Assembly (NCBI GenBank): GCA_020161935.1
Contig: JAIUNI010000025.1
Location: 1 to 38,601, forward strand
Source of the DNA: Chloroflexota bacterium
GTDB lineage: Bacteria > Chloroflexota > Anaerolineae > Aggregatilineales > Phototrophicaceae
DNA length: 38,601 nucleotides
Direction of reading: 5' to 3'
The notes under the pieces are model-generated. The model did no database searches. It had not been told where the DNA came from and was given only the letters and a program-made list of their open reading frames with translations. Below, in pieces: positions 38,506-38,601 of this stretch (its first letter is position 1; every line of letters begins with the position of its first letter). A program made the translations under genes and the position numbers.

Positions 38506-38601
38506 ATGAGCGAAAAACCACTCCTCACGAAAAGCTCGAAAGACCGCATAGGCGAACGGATGAGCGGAATCAAGCAGGACAGTATGAAGGGTGGCATGAT
38601 G
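38506..38601 (+). CDS. Possible gene start, truncated by the window edge
   Basis: From ATG 38506 the frame stays open to the last base (32 codons) and reads MSEKPLLTKSSKDRIGERMS followed by a Met/Lys-rich stretch. A weak AAAGAGA precedes the ATG. Too short to identify; it could also be non-coding. Confidence 0.35.
   Translation, partial: MSEKPLLTKSSKDRIGERMSGIKQDSMKGGMM

Overview
The window looks like a chromosomal segment of a Chloroflexota bacterium, probably Anaerolineae-like. This is inferred from gene content, not from a marker tree. Pointers are: an archaellin-like C-terminus at the left edge (archaella are known in some Chloroflexota); several polytopic GT-C/GT87-type glycosyltransferases; a very large membrane-anchored Ser/Thr kinase with a Pro/Thr stalk; lipoproteins with similar TP-rich stalks; DUF2239 and DUF4058 proteins; and a moderately high GC content with some AT-richer islands. 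Core genes (cysS, rlmB, frr, uppS, galE, dnaN, rsmI) are intact, so this is chromosome rather than plasmid or phage.

Layout. 1-147 is the tail of an archaellin-like gene followed by a terminator. 215-5932 holds four polytopic membrane glycosyltransferase-type genes on the minus strand. 6167-11892 is a plus-strand housekeeping run: cysS, rlmB, a four-helix-bundle (S23-type) gene bracketed by inverted heptamer arrays, frr, uppS, galE. 12038-13057 has a DUF2239 gene and a DUF1330-like gene. 13058-14007 is a gene-free stretch filled with several kinds of short tandem repeat, followed by an AT-rich orphan gene. 14950-19323 encodes a 1457-residue atypical kinase. 19588-21115 has a DUF4058 gene and a MazF/PemK-type toxin-antitoxin pair, convergent with a site-2 protease gene. 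22550-24425 has a lipoprotein, an orphan antitoxin-like gene and a cupin.

24595-28854 is a carbohydrate region: a cytoplasmic GH13 enzyme, then on the minus strand a zinc polyol/sugar dehydrogenase, an intact SDR and an SDR that has lost its catalytic residues. A perfect LacI-family-type operator palindrome lies upstream of the dehydrogenase. dnaN follows, with two near-identical inverted 22-bp boxes on its two sides. Then come an MBL hydrolase and an MTA/SAH-deaminase-type amidohydrolase, whose upstream region is interrupted by a complete IS200/IS605-type element (tnpA plus tnpB, with bulged hairpins of matching design at both ends). 34386-35976 encodes two tandem secreted paralogues with PPC-like domains. 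The right end has rsmI, a small ABM-type protein, an SH3-type lipoprotein, a small hypothetical gene and the beginning of another gene.

The most noteworthy signals are the atypical transmembrane kinase; the recurring 7-bp-period repeats, which occur in non-coding DNA and once inside a reading frame; the paired boxes around dnaN; the catalytically dead SDR beside an intact one; and the archaellin-like fragment. All functional calls come from reading the sequence by eye. No database search was run.
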